Under the pieces are notes generated by a model that was not told the DNA's origin, did not search any database, and saw only the letters and a program-made list of their open reading frames with translations. This document shows positions 41,714 to 50,105 of a stretch of DNA of 64,000 nucleotides, piece by piece. Within the stretch, counting starts at the first letter, position 1; each line of letters opens with the position of its first letter. The DNA is from Pseudomonas viridiflava (GTDB lineage Bacteria > Pseudomonadota > Gammaproteobacteria > Pseudomonadales > Pseudomonadaceae): assembly GCF_900573885.1 (NCBI RefSeq), contig NZ_UPSE01000601.1, positions 124,001 to 188,000 of the forward strand, in the 5' to 3' direction. The position numbers and the translations under genes are program-made.

Positions 41714-43636
41714 TTACGCCGTAAGGGTCGGCGGCAAGCCGGCCGGCGCGAGAAGCGCCAGGCGCTCACGAATGGCCGCTTCGATGCCCGCTGCGTCCAG
41801 GCCACATTCAGCCAGCATGGTCTGGGGCTTGGCATGTTCCACATAGATATCCGGCAAGCCCAGGTGCAACACGGGCTTGAGCAGATTCTCGCGCGCCAGG
41901 AACTCGCTGACCGCCGCGCCCGCGCCGCCCATGATGGCGTTTTCTTCGACGGTCACCAGCAGATCATGCTCAGCCACCATCTGCCGAACCAGGGCTTCGT
42001 CCAGCGGTTTGACGAAGCGCATGTCGACCACAGTGGCGTCCAGTTTGTCTGCCACCAGCAACGCGTCGGTCAGTTGCACGCCAAACACCAACATGGCAAC
42101 GCCCTTGCCTTTGCGCCGCACCACGCCTTTGCCGATTTCCAAGGGCACCAAGGCCGGGTCGATGTCTGCATTCGGGCCGGAACCGCGCGGATAACGCACG
42201 GCGGCCGGGCCGTCGAACAGGTAGCCGGTGGTCAGCATGCGGCGCAGCTCGTTCTCATCGCTCGGCGTCATCACCAGAATGCCGGGAATGCAGCGCAGGT
42301 AAGACAGATCGAAACTGCCGGCGTGGGTCGGGCCGTCTTCGCCCACCAGGCCCGCGCGATCGATGGCGAACAGCACATCCAGATGCTGAACCGCCACGTC
42401 GTGGATGAGCTGGTCATACCCGCGCTGCAGGAACGTCGAATAAATCGCCACCACCGGCTTGGCACCTTCGCAGGCCATACCGGCGGCAAGGGTGACGGCG
42501 TGCTGTTCAGCAATCGCCACGTCGAAATAACGCTGGGGGAAACGCTCGCTGAAGGCGACCAGATCCGAGCCTTCTTTCATCGCCGGGGTAATGCCCGTCA
42601 GGCGGGCGTCGGCCTCGGCCATGTCGCACAGCCATTGACCAAACACCGCCGAATACTTCGGTCCGCTGGGCTTTTTCGGCACGGCTGGGGCATTGACTGG
42701 CTCCAGCTTGGTGATGGCGTGGTAGCCAATCGGGTCCAGCTCGGCCGGGGCGAAGCCTTTGCCTTTCTTGGTGATCACGTGCAGGAACTGCGGGCCTTCA
42801 AGCTCGCGCATATTGCGCAAGGTGGTAATCAGCGTCGGCAGGTCGTGACCGTCGATAGGGCCGATGTAATTCCAGCCCAGCTCTTCGAACAAGGTGCCGG
42901 ACACCAGCATGCCCTTGGCGTGTTCTTCGGTTTTGCGCGCAATTTCCCAAGCGCCCGGCAGGCGTGACAGCACTTTCTTGCTGCCTTCACGCATGTTGGC
43001 GTAGGTGCGGCTGGAGAGAATTTTTGCCAGGTGATTGGACAGGCCGCCGACGTTTTTCGAAATCGACATGTCGTTGTCGTTGAGCACCACGAGCATGTTG
43101 GCCTTGACGTCGGAGGCGTGGTTCAACGCCTCGAACGCCATGCCCGCCGTCAGCGCGCCATCACCGATTACCGCCACCGACTTGCGCTTGCTGCCCTGCA
43201 ACTGGGCGGCAATGGCCATGCCCAGCGCGGCGCTGATGGAGGTACTGGAATGGCCGACGCCAAACGTGTCGTACTCGCTCTCGCTGCGGCGCGGGAAGGC
43301 GGCGATGCCGTCCTTCTGCCGCAGCGTGTGCATCAGCTCGCGGCGCCCGGTGAGAATTTTATGCGGATAGGCCTGATGGCCTACGTCCCACACCAGCCGG
43401 TCGTCCGGGGTGTCGAAGACATAGTGCAGCGCGATAGTGAGCTCGATGACACCCAGGCCGGCACCGAAGTGCCCGCCGGTTTTGCCAACGGTATAGAGCA
43501 GCTCCTGGCGCAGCTCATCAGCGAGGATTTCCAGCTCGGCTTCGCCCAGGCGACGCAGACCAACAGGCGTCTCTGCACGGTCAAGCAGCGGCGTAGCGGG
43601 GCGTTCGCGGGGGAACTCGTGAAACGTCGTCGGCAT
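41714..43636 (-). CDS. dxs: 1-deoxy-D-xylulose-5-phosphate synthase
   Basis: A 640-residue thiamine-diphosphate enzyme that starts the MEP isoprenoid pathway from pyruvate and glyceraldehyde 3-phosphate. The ThDP motif is GDGALTAGMAFEALNHASD, followed by NDNDMSIS, the transketolase pyrimidine domain (DVAIAEQHAVTLAAGMACEG) and RYPRGSGP. In most Pseudomonas this gene directly follows ispA; here it is about 6.5 kb away with other genes between. Confidence 0.96.
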   Translation of the reverse strand: MPTTFHEFPRERPATPLLDRAETPVGLRRLGEAELEILADELRQELLYTVGKTGGHFGAGLGVIELTIALHYVFDTPDDRLVWDVGHQAYPHKILTGRRELMHTLRQKDGIAAFPRRSESEYDTFGVGHSSTSISAALGMAIAAQLQGSKRKSVAVIGDGALTAGMAFEALNHASDVKANMLVVLNDNDMSISKNVGGLSNHLAKILSSRTYANMREGSKKVLSRLPGAWEIARKTEEHAKGMLVSGTLFEELGWNYIGPIDGHDLPTLITTLRNMRELEGPQFLHVITKKGKGFAPAELDPIGYHAITKLEPVNAPAVPKKPSGPKYSAVFGQWLCDMAEADARLTGITPAMKEGSDLVAFSERFPQRYFDVAIAEQHAVTLAAGMACEGAKPVVAIYSTFLQRGYDQLIHDVAVQHLDVLFAIDRAGLVGEDGPTHAGSFDLSYLRCIPGILVMTPSDENELRRMLTTGYLFDGPAAVRYPRGSGPNADIDPALVPLEIGKGVVRRKGKGVAMLVFGVQLTDALLVADKLDATVVDMRFVKPLDEALVRQMVAEHDLLVTVEENAIMGGAGAAVSEFLARENLLKPVLHLGLPDIYVEHAKPQTMLAECGLDAAGIEAAIRERLALLAPAGLPPTLTA

Positions 43637-44173
43637 CAGGCAATCGTTATAGGTATAAAAGATGGCGCAGTTTACCTGATGCGGTAGGGCTTTTCGTAGG
43701 GTGGGTGTGAAGGGGGGAAGGAATTACCGATATCCGGGGAGTTCATCGGCCCAACGTTGCACGGTGGTATTAGGAATTTCCGTCATCCCCGCGCAGGCGG
43801 GGATCCAGAATCTTAAGTCGAGCGCCGTAGCAGGCGTGGAGGTATTCATTACCGCGAGTGCCGAACGTTTTGTTTCGCGCCTTACGCGCGACTCACTTTT
43901 TCCAGTCGCGGAAAAAGTAAGCAAAAACGCTTGCCCCTACCTTGGCCTTCCGCTGCGCTCCAGGTCCCCTCCTTCCGTCGCCACTCCGGGGGCACAGCGA
44001 GACGGGCCATCCATGGCCCGACACGCCTTTCGCGGCTCCCGGCCGCTCAACCCCCTCCACGTCGACTCCACTCGGCCTGCGATAAACGGGGCGGGTAGAT
44101 CACAAGCGGTAGATCACAAGCCAGATCACAAGCGGTAGGTCACAAAGCCAGATCACAAGCGGTGGATCAGAAA
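43637..44173. repeat. Repeat-rich intergenic region
   Basis: Over 500 bp without a supported gene. It contains a CGTCATCCCCGCGCAGGCGG palindrome (43782 onward), a GGGCCATCCATGGCCC palindrome inside a sequence type often found in Pseudomonas intergenic DNA (about 43860-44090), and about five imperfect tandem copies of TAGATCACAAGC (44095-44168). An ORF across 43701-44138 is composed of these repeats and is not called. Confidence 0.65.
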
Positions 44174-44251
44174 CTCGCGGCTAAAGCCGCTCCCACAGAA
44201 AGCTCATTTTCGACACATCTCTGAACCTGTGGGAGCGGCTTCAGCCGCGAG
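44174..44251. repeat. REP doublet (REPIN-like)
   Basis: Two inverted REP units: 44174-44198 (CTCGCGGCTAAAGCCGCTCC and the rest) and 44227-44251 (its inverse with one change), separated by 28 bp. They form a long hairpin directly downstream of the epoxide-hydrolase-like gene. Confidence 0.85.
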
Positions 44252-44282
44252 CTTTTGATTTTTTTTCCGTCGCCAACGGCCA

Positions 44283-45236
44283 TCACACCGCGTAATGCCG
44301 CCCCAAAAACTCCAACAAAATCCCGTTCACCCGCTCTGCCTGTTCGTTCTGTATCCAGTGCCCGCAGTCTTTGAGTATGTGTTGTTCCAGGCGGGGCACC
44401 AGGTCGGCCATTTTTTTGATGGTGTAGGCCTCCAGCTTGCCAACCGGGTCGTCTTCGCCAAGCATGAACACGGTCGGCTGCAGCACTTGCCGGCCGGCGA
44501 GGAATTCGGTGGTTTCCCAGTTGGTGCGGAAGTTGCGGTACCAGTTCAGCGGGCCGTGGAAGCCGTGTTTGCTCAGGGTGTCGCGGTACACGGCGAAGTC
44601 CGCCCTGTTGCACCAGTCGGGAAAGGTGGTCGGCGTTGGTACGCCTTCGAGTAGACGGGCGTCGGCGGGTTTGGGCTGGAGGAACACCTCGCCGGTGCCG
44701 CCAATCAGCAGGCGCATGCTGCGTTCGATGTCGGCGTTCAGCTCGGCCTCGGCCACGCCGGGTTCCTGGAAGTAGACGATGTAGTTGAATCGGCCGGCGT
44801 TGGCTTCGCGCATGATGTCGATGGCGGGCCGTTTGGGGCGGCCACCGAAGGGCACGGACATGGCGCCCAGCACGCTGACTCGCTGCGGTTCCAGCAAGCC
44901 GAGATGCCAGGCCACCGGCGCGCCCCAGTCGTGGCCGATGACGCAGGCGTCGGTGTGGCCGAGCAGGTCCATGGCGCCCTGGATGTCGGCGCACAAGGTC
45001 AGAATCTGATACGCCTCGATGTCTTCGGGCGCGCTGGTGTCGCCGTAGCCGCGCATTTCCGGGGCGTAGACGCGATAACCGGCGTCGGCCAGTGCGGTCA
45101 TCTGGCTGCGCCAGGAGTACCAGCATTCGGGAAAACCGTGCAGCAGCCACACCGGCCGCCCGTTTTCCGGGCCGGCGCAATACACGCTGAGGGTGATGCC
45201 GTTTACGTCGAGGCGTTGCTGTTCGAACTGATTCAT
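44283..45236 (-). CDS. Alpha/beta hydrolase, epoxide hydrolase-like
   Basis: 317 residues. Oxyanion motif LLHGFPECWYSWR, nucleophile Asp in VIGHDWGAPVAW, cap-domain Tyr in LNWYRNFRTNWE and catalytic His in DCGHWIQNEQAE place it with epoxide hydrolases and haloacetate dehalogenases. The start is uncertain: ATG 45236, or a GTG at 45245 overlapping the carboxylase stop. It probably forms an operon with the acyl-CoA carboxylase upstream, suggesting a shared catabolic pathway (inference). Confidence 0.85.
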   Translation of the reverse strand: MNQFEQQRLDVNGITLSVYCAGPENGRPVWLLHGFPECWYSWRSQMTALADAGYRVYAPEMRGYGDTSAPEDIEAYQILTLCADIQGAMDLLGHTDACVIGHDWGAPVAWHLGLLEPQRVSVLGAMSVPFGGRPKRPAIDIMREANAGRFNYIVYFQEPGVAEAELNADIERSMRLLIGGTGEVFLQPKPADARLLEGVPTPTTFPDWCNRADFAVYRDTLSKHGFHGPLNWYRNFRTNWETTEFLAGRQVLQPTVFMLGEDDPVGKLEAYTIKKMADLVPRLEQHILKDCGHWIQNEQAERVNGILLEFLGRHYAV

Positions 45237-45241
45237 AGCGG

Positions 45242-48200
45242 TCACCAGGTGTCCACGAAGGAGCGTTTTTTGCCGTCACGTTTGGCCGGGCGCGGTGCGG
45301 CGTTAAGGCCACGTACCAGCCAGCTGCGGGTTTCTACGGGGTCGATCACGGCGTCGATTTCCAGGTAGCTGGCCATGTTGATGCCTTTGCCGGCCTGGTA
45401 GGCCTTGGCTACTAACTTGTCGAAGAGTTTTTGCCGTTGCGCAGGGTCTTCAAGTGCCGCCAGCTCTTTGGAAAAGCCCAGGCGCACAGCGCCTTCAAGC
45501 CCCATGGCGCCGAATTCGGCGCTGGGCCAGGCGATGGTGAACAGCGGCGAGTGGAAGCTGCCGGCGGCCATGGCTTGCGCGCCGAGGCCGTAGCCTTTGC
45601 GCAGTACTACGGTGAAGAACGGCACGCTGAGGCTGGCAGCGGTGACGAACATGCGCGACACATGGCGCACCGTTGCCTGCTTTTCGGCATCCGGGCCGAC
45701 CATAAATCCGGGGGTGTCGCACAGGGACACCAGCGGAATATCAAACGCATCGCACAACTGCATAAAGCGCGCGGCTTTATCGCCCGCCACCGCGTCGATG
45801 GCGCCGCCCAGGTGGGCGGGATTGTTGGCGATCAGGCCGAACGGCTGGCCTTCGATACGAATAAACGCGGTGATCAAGCCTGGCGCGAACTGGCGGCGCA
45901 GTTCCAGTACCGAGTCGTGGTCGGCGAGGGTGGCGATGACCTGGCGAATGTCATAAACCCGCAGACGATTTTCGGGAATCAGTTGGCGTAGTTCGCGCTG
46001 ATCAGCGCATTGCCAGGTGCTGAGCGGACCTTGGAAGTACGACAGGTATTGCTTGGCGGCGCGCACCGCCTCGGCTTCGTCGGCGACAGCGATGTCGACC
46101 ACGCCGTTCGGGCCTTGCACGCTCACCGGCCCGACCTGCTCCGGCGTAAACGTACCCAGCCCGCCGCCCTCGATCATCGCCGGCCCGGCCATACCGATGC
46201 TGGCGTTGGCGGTGGCGATGATCACGTCGCAGCAGCCGAGCAGTGCCGCGTTGCCCGCGAAGCAGCGGCCGGATACCACGCCCACCAGCGGCACCAGGCC
46301 CGAGAGTTTGGCCATGCCGATAAAAGTGTGACAGTCCAGGCCCGCCACGCCGACAAAATCCGTGTCGCCGGGCCGTCCGCCGCCGCCTTCGGCAAACAAC
46401 ACCACCGGCAGTCTCCATTGTTCGGCGAGTTGCAGCATGCGGTCGGTTTTCTTGTGGTTCATCACGCCCTGCGTGCCGGCGAATACCGTGTAGTCGTAGG
46501 CGATGGCCATGCAGCGGCTGTGCTCGGCGCCGAATTGCGAGGCGTTGACGGTGCCGATGCCGCTGACCAGGCCGTCGGCCGGGCTCTGTGCGATCAGGTC
46601 GCCCACCGAGTTGCGGCGGCGCCGTGCGGCCAGGGCGAGGGCGCCGTATTCGATAAAGCTGTCGGCATCCAGCAGGTCATCAAGGTTTTCGCGGGTGGTG
46701 CGCTGCCCGGTTTTACGGCGCTTGGCCACGGCCTGCGGGCGGCGTTCGTCGCGGGTCAGGGCGTTGCGCTCAAGCACTTCGGCGAGATCGGCGCGAATGT
46801 GGCCGAGGTCAATGCTCTCTTCGGTGTGATGGTGCTGCTGCGCCACCTCGGCCGGCTGAATGAATAGCAGCGGCTGGTTGGCAAACAGGTTGTCGCCGGG
46901 TGCAACCGCCAGGCTGTGGACGATGCCGCTGTGGGCGGCCTTCACCACAAACTCCATCTTCATCGCCTCCAGCACGGCGATGCTCTGGCCCACGGCGACT
47001 TCATCGCCGGCTTGCACATCCAGGCTGACCACCACGCCAGCGCTTGGCGCGTCGAGGGCGATGCAGCCAATGGGCGTATCCGCCGTTTGCAGTTGCTGAG
47101 CGGCGCCAGAGGTTTGGGGGAAAAACAGATGCCGGTGCGCCTGTTCCTGCGGCGCCAGCAAGTTGCTGATCTGCGCTTCAACGAAGCGGGTTGTCACCTG
47201 GTTCTCTTGCACCTGGGGTTGGCGCACCAGGTTTTGCAGAAAGTGAATATTGCTCGCCACGCCCTCCAGGCGGAATTCGCACAGCGCCCGGTAAGCGCGG
47301 CGCAGCACGGCGGGGTAGGTGTCGTTGGCGTGCACAATCAGTTTGGCCAGCAGCGAATCGTAGCTGCTGCTGGTGGCGTAGCCGCTGTAGCCGCAGCCGT
47401 CGACGCGAACCCCGGCGCCGCTTGGCGGCTCGTAGGCGCTCAGCAGCCCGGCCGCCGGTTGCACGCTGCCATCGGCATTCATGCTTTCCAGATTGATCCG
47501 CACCTGCACAGCGAACCCACGCGGCGCCGGGATGTGCGCTTGTTGCAAGCCCAGCTCAGCCAGGCTTGCGCCACCGGCCACGCGCAGTTGCGCTTGCACC
47601 AGGTCGATGCCGGTGACCGCTTCGGTGACGGTGTGCTCCACCTGCAAGCGCGGGTTGGCTTCCATGAACACGAAGTCGCCATTATCGGCATCGAGCAGAA
47701 ATTCGAAGGTGCCGAGGGTTTTGTAATTCACGGCGCGCGCGAGTTTGAGCGCCGCTTCCAGCATTGCCTCGCGCACCGCCGGTTCGAGGGTTGGGCTAGG
47801 GGCGATTTCCACCAGCTTCTGATTGCGCCGCTGCAAGGTGCAGTCGCGCTCCCACAGGTGCACCACCTCTTCACCATCACCCAGCACCTGAACTTCGATA
47901 TGCCGCGCGTTGCGAATCAGCCGCTCTACATACAGGTCGCCATTGCCAAACGCCGCCTTGGCCTCGGACTGGCAGCGGGCATAGGCCTCGGCCACCTCAT
48001 CGCTGCTGTGCACCGCGCGCATGCCCCGTCCGCCGCCACCGGCCAGCGCTTTGATCATCATGGCGCCGCCGTTCAGCTCGGCCATAAACGACTGGGCGCG
48101 CGCCAGACTGGTGGGCTGATTGGTGCCGCTGGCCAACGGCACGCCGCAGCGAATGGCCAATGTGCGCGCTTGAGTTTTGTCGCCAAATTGCTCCAGTACC

Positions 48201-48523
48201 GCAGCATCCGGACCGACGAAAATCAGCCCGGCTGCTTTGCACTGCCGCGCGAATTCGGCGTTCTCAGCGAGAAAGCCATAACCAGGGTGCACCGCATCGC
48301 ACCCTTGGGCTTGAGCGATGGCGATAATTTGCTGCATGTCCAGGTAAGCGCTCACGCCCCGGCCGCTGAGGCCAACCGCCACATCGGCCTTGCGCGTATG
48401 CAACGCGGCCGCGTCGTCTTCGGCATAAACCGCCACGCTGCGAATATCCAGCTCTGCGGCTGCGCGAGCAATGCGAATAGCGATCTCGCCACGGTTGGCG
48501 ATCAGCAGATTACGGATGGGCAT
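45242..48523 (-). CDS. Single-chain biotin-dependent acyl-CoA carboxylase (BC-BCCP-CT)
   Basis: A 1093-residue multidomain carboxylase. Biotin carboxylase occupies about 1-450 (NRGEIAIRIARAA; GGGGRGMRAVHS; EANPRLQVEHTVTEAVTGIDLV). The biotinyl domain is near 480-560 with the biotin Lys in VLEAMKMEFVV. The carboxyltransferase follows from about 590 (ARERR-like start, GGGGRPGDTDF, SGRCFAGNAALLGCCDVI, GYGLGAQAMAAGSFHSP). The single-polypeptide order is like the mycobacterial long-chain acyl-CoA carboxylase. Substrate unknown. A perfect inverted repeat covers its ribosome binding site. Confidence 0.92.
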   Translation of the reverse strand: MPIRNLLIANRGEIAIRIARAAAELDIRSVAVYAEDDAAALHTRKADVAVGLSGRGVSAYLDMQQIIAIAQAQGCDAVHPGYGFLAENAEFARQCKAAGLIFVGPDAAVLEQFGDKTQARTLAIRCGVPLASGTNQPTSLARAQSFMAELNGGAMMIKALAGGGGRGMRAVHSSDEVAEAYARCQSEAKAAFGNGDLYVERLIRNARHIEVQVLGDGEEVVHLWERDCTLQRRNQKLVEIAPSPTLEPAVREAMLEAALKLARAVNYKTLGTFEFLLDADNGDFVFMEANPRLQVEHTVTEAVTGIDLVQAQLRVAGGASLAELGLQQAHIPAPRGFAVQVRINLESMNADGSVQPAAGLLSAYEPPSGAGVRVDGCGYSGYATSSSYDSLLAKLIVHANDTYPAVLRRAYRALCEFRLEGVASNIHFLQNLVRQPQVQENQVTTRFVEAQISNLLAPQEQAHRHLFFPQTSGAAQQLQTADTPIGCIALDAPSAGVVVSLDVQAGDEVAVGQSIAVLEAMKMEFVVKAAHSGIVHSLAVAPGDNLFANQPLLFIQPAEVAQQHHHTEESIDLGHIRADLAEVLERNALTRDERRPQAVAKRRKTGQRTTRENLDDLLDADSFIEYGALALAARRRRNSVGDLIAQSPADGLVSGIGTVNASQFGAEHSRCMAIAYDYTVFAGTQGVMNHKKTDRMLQLAEQWRLPVVLFAEGGGGRPGDTDFVGVAGLDCHTFIGMAKLSGLVPLVGVVSGRCFAGNAALLGCCDVIIATANASIGMAGPAMIEGGGLGTFTPEQVGPVSVQGPNGVVDIAVADEAEAVRAAKQYLSYFQGPLSTWQCADQRELRQLIPENRLRVYDIRQVIATLADHDSVLELRRQFAPGLITAFIRIEGQPFGLIANNPAHLGGAIDAVAGDKAARFMQLCDAFDIPLVSLCDTPGFMVGPDAEKQATVRHVSRMFVTAASLSVPFFTVVLRKGYGLGAQAMAAGSFHSPLFTIAWPSAEFGAMGLEGAVRLGFSKELAALEDPAQRQKLFDKLVAKAYQAGKGINMASYLEIDAVIDPVETRSWLVRGLNAAPRPAKRDGKKRSFVDTW

Positions 48524-48528
48524 TGGTG

Positions 48529-48558
48529 CTCCCTGATTTTTATTAGGCGATCAGGGAG
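48529..48558 (-). promoter_or_regulatory. Inverted repeat sequestering the carboxylase ribosome binding site
   Basis: Perfect 9-bp arms CTCCCTGAT and ATCAGGGAG with a 12-bp spacer. On the mRNA the 3' arm contains AGGGAG, the apparent Shine-Dalgarno 5 bp before the ATG. It could be an RNA switch or a repressor operator. Confidence 0.5.
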
Positions 48559-48655
48559 TAGAGCTTAGGCGCCGACCAGCCTGCAGCGAAAGCTTGCTGG
48601 CTGGGGCGAATGTCCCGGTAGACATGAGATGGATACTGGCAGTAGCGCAACTCCA

Positions 48656-49414
48656 CTAATAAGTGCGTTTCCAAATTATCCCTTGTACAAGGGGAGCAAT
48701 TCGTCTTTTGTAATTTCGGTAGAAGACGGCCTCGCCCCATTTCTGCGCCAGTCCCTCTGAGTAATCGGTGCAACTATCCACACTCCGAGTGGATCTGGGA
48801 GCAGGTGTGCAGGTTGCGTAGGTACGCCACGGCTCCTGATTCCATGCTGGGTGGTGCCGGGGAAAACGTGCCAGTAGCGGATCAATGCCGGTTACATTCA
48901 ATAAAGGCGGATAGAGGTCAGGGCGATAATCCGGGTTGTTGATAAAGCCCTGCGAGTTACCAAACTGAACTTCCTCCCAACCTATTACCTGATTCCAGTT
49001 AATGAATGCCAGCGCGGCGAATTCCTGTTCGCTCGCATTAGGTGAGAACTGCCGCAGGCTGCCATTGACGTCATAAAAATCTGCTGAAGGGCGAATGTGG
49101 TAGATGTAACCGGTGCTCACAAAGTATAAGCCGAGGAAATTAAAAGCCACTGATCTCAAGCGGGTGGTAGAGATAAATGCGGAATCGGTGTTCGAAGTAC
49201 CCGAAGCCGTTCCGCGTACATGGTTGTATAAACTGATATTAGGCGGAGGCTGGCGGCCTCGCGATCCATCGCTTGCTCTGGAATAGAACCCGCCGGCTCG
49301 TTTAACCGCGTCAGGGGTGTCAAGCGCACTGGTAGCTCTGAATACAAGCTCGGGCAGCGCAAAGGCGGAAAGCGTAAAGCAGTATGCGACTGCGAAAAAT
49401 AGAAATTTAATCAT
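48656..49414 (-). CDS. Cholera toxin/heat-labile enterotoxin-type ADP-ribosyltransferase A subunit
   Basis: 252 residues. A Sec signal peptide ends at SAFA. The A1-like domain has every hallmark of the enterotoxin A family (PF01375): NAD-binding Arg26 in VFRATS, NISLYNHVRGT with His65, the STS-type motif FISTT (Ser82), GYIYHIRPSADFYDVNG, the catalytic pair in SEQEFAAL (Glu129 and Glu131), and HPAWNQEPW. A Cys202-Cys215 loop with APRSTR matches the protease-nicked A1/A2 loop of cholera toxin. It is followed by a helical A2-like tail, with no KDEL-type ending. The DNA is visibly AT-richer than its neighbours. The Shine-Dalgarno is weak. It lies 108 bp downstream of the putative B subunit gene. 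Confidence 0.85.
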   Translation of the reverse strand: MIKFLFFAVAYCFTLSAFALPELVFRATSALDTPDAVKRAGGFYSRASDGSRGRQPPPNISLYNHVRGTASGTSNTDSAFISTTRLRSVAFNFLGLYFVSTGYIYHIRPSADFYDVNGSLRQFSPNASEQEFAALAFINWNQVIGWEEVQFGNSQGFINNPDYRPDLYPPLLNVTGIDPLLARFPRHHPAWNQEPWRTYATCTPAPRSTRSVDSCTDYSEGLAQKWGEAVFYRNYKRRIAPLVQGIIWKRTY

Positions 49415-49522
49415 CTGGAAATGCTCAGTTCTTACAGCTGATGCCCGCGCACCAGGCGCTTTGCAGAACCATGGTCAGCAGTGAGTGCGTTTAAAAAGCT
49501 TTGCGTTTCACAGAAGCCGGAG

Positions 49523-49894
49523 CTAATCAAGAAGCGTTATTTCAAACTCGTCCATAGGACCCATGCAGTTGTTGTCGCTGCTGTAGATGCTCACTTTGCT
49601 TCGGGTCGCATGGGCCAGGCTAAGTAGCGCCAATCTGTCTGCCCAACGTACGCTTGATTTTCCATACGTCATCTCCGTTGCGTAGGTGTCCCCCGTTTTT
49701 CGTTTTAAGTTACTGTAGCCGTCCTTCCCTTGCTTGACCGCCACGCGCACTACAGAACTACCTCCGCCTGCAAGCTGTAGAAAAGTCAGACGCCCGTATT
49801 CGCATAGTTGTGCTGAGTGGGCGCTGGAGGAAAGGATGGTTAGAGAAAGTAATACGTTGTAAGTAACAGGTTTTTTAAAGGTACGTATATTCAT
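49523..49894 (-). CDS. Putative AB5 toxin B subunit (small exported OB-fold-like protein)
   Basis: 123 residues; signal peptide MNIRTFKKPVTYNVLLSLTI and onward, with cleavage expected after AHSA. The mature 95-residue protein begins QLCEYG (Cys31) and ends with a helix (SVRWADRLALLSLAHA), a strand (SKVSIYSS), Cys110 and a last strand (EFEITLLD). This layout, with a disulfide joining the N-terminus to a strand near the C-terminus after a central helix, parallels cholera toxin B and PltB/SubB-type subunits. Sequence identity is low, so the call rests on size, export, Cys spacing and linkage to the A subunit. CGGAG precedes the ATG. Confidence 0.62.
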   Translation of the reverse strand: MNIRTFKKPVTYNVLLSLTILSSSAHSAQLCEYGRLTFLQLAGGGSSVVRVAVKQGKDGYSNLKRKTGDTYATEMTYGKSSVRWADRLALLSLAHATRSKVSIYSSDNNCMGPMDEFEITLLD

Positions 49895-50105
49895 AGCTGT
49901 TACTCCGTTAGATATTTTTCAACTCCTGTTAATTTATTTTGTCGGGCTTTGAATTGCTGTGGCTTCTTACGCCTCGTTTCGTTTAAAACGGATTTTATTG
50001 CGTAAGACGCACGTCAATCAGGCGCTACATAAGTACGAGGCGCCTGTTGCAGTAAGGATAGAGTTTTAGTCGGGTCGAGTGATTCGTACCGCGAGCGCGC
50101 CCGGA
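49895..50105. other. AT-rich promoter region of the toxin cassette
   Basis: A 211-bp stretch, visibly AT-rich, between ispA and the B subunit gene. It probably holds the toxin promoter on the minus strand. No confident operator was recognised. Confidence 0.4.

Noticed and set aside
43701..44138. A 145-codon frame in the dxs/hydrolase spacer
   Set aside because: Built from dispersed repeats, including a GGGCCATCCATGGCCC palindrome. Similar ORFs are commonly mis-annotated in Pseudomonas.
44095..44168. Short regularly spaced repeats considered as a CRISPR array
   Set aside because: Units are 13-14 bp, imperfect and head-to-tail, with no unique spacers; no cas genes nearby.
46916..48568. A 550-codon open frame antisense to the carboxylase
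   Set aside because: High GC leaves long open antisense frames. Its translation has no domain, and the opposite strand encodes a clear biotin carboxylase.
48656..49414. Pertussis-toxin S1-type assignment for the A subunit
   Set aside because: General features fit, but the NISLYNHVRG, SEQEF, HPAWNQEPW and Cys-loop APRS segments match cholera/heat-labile enterotoxin A much more closely.
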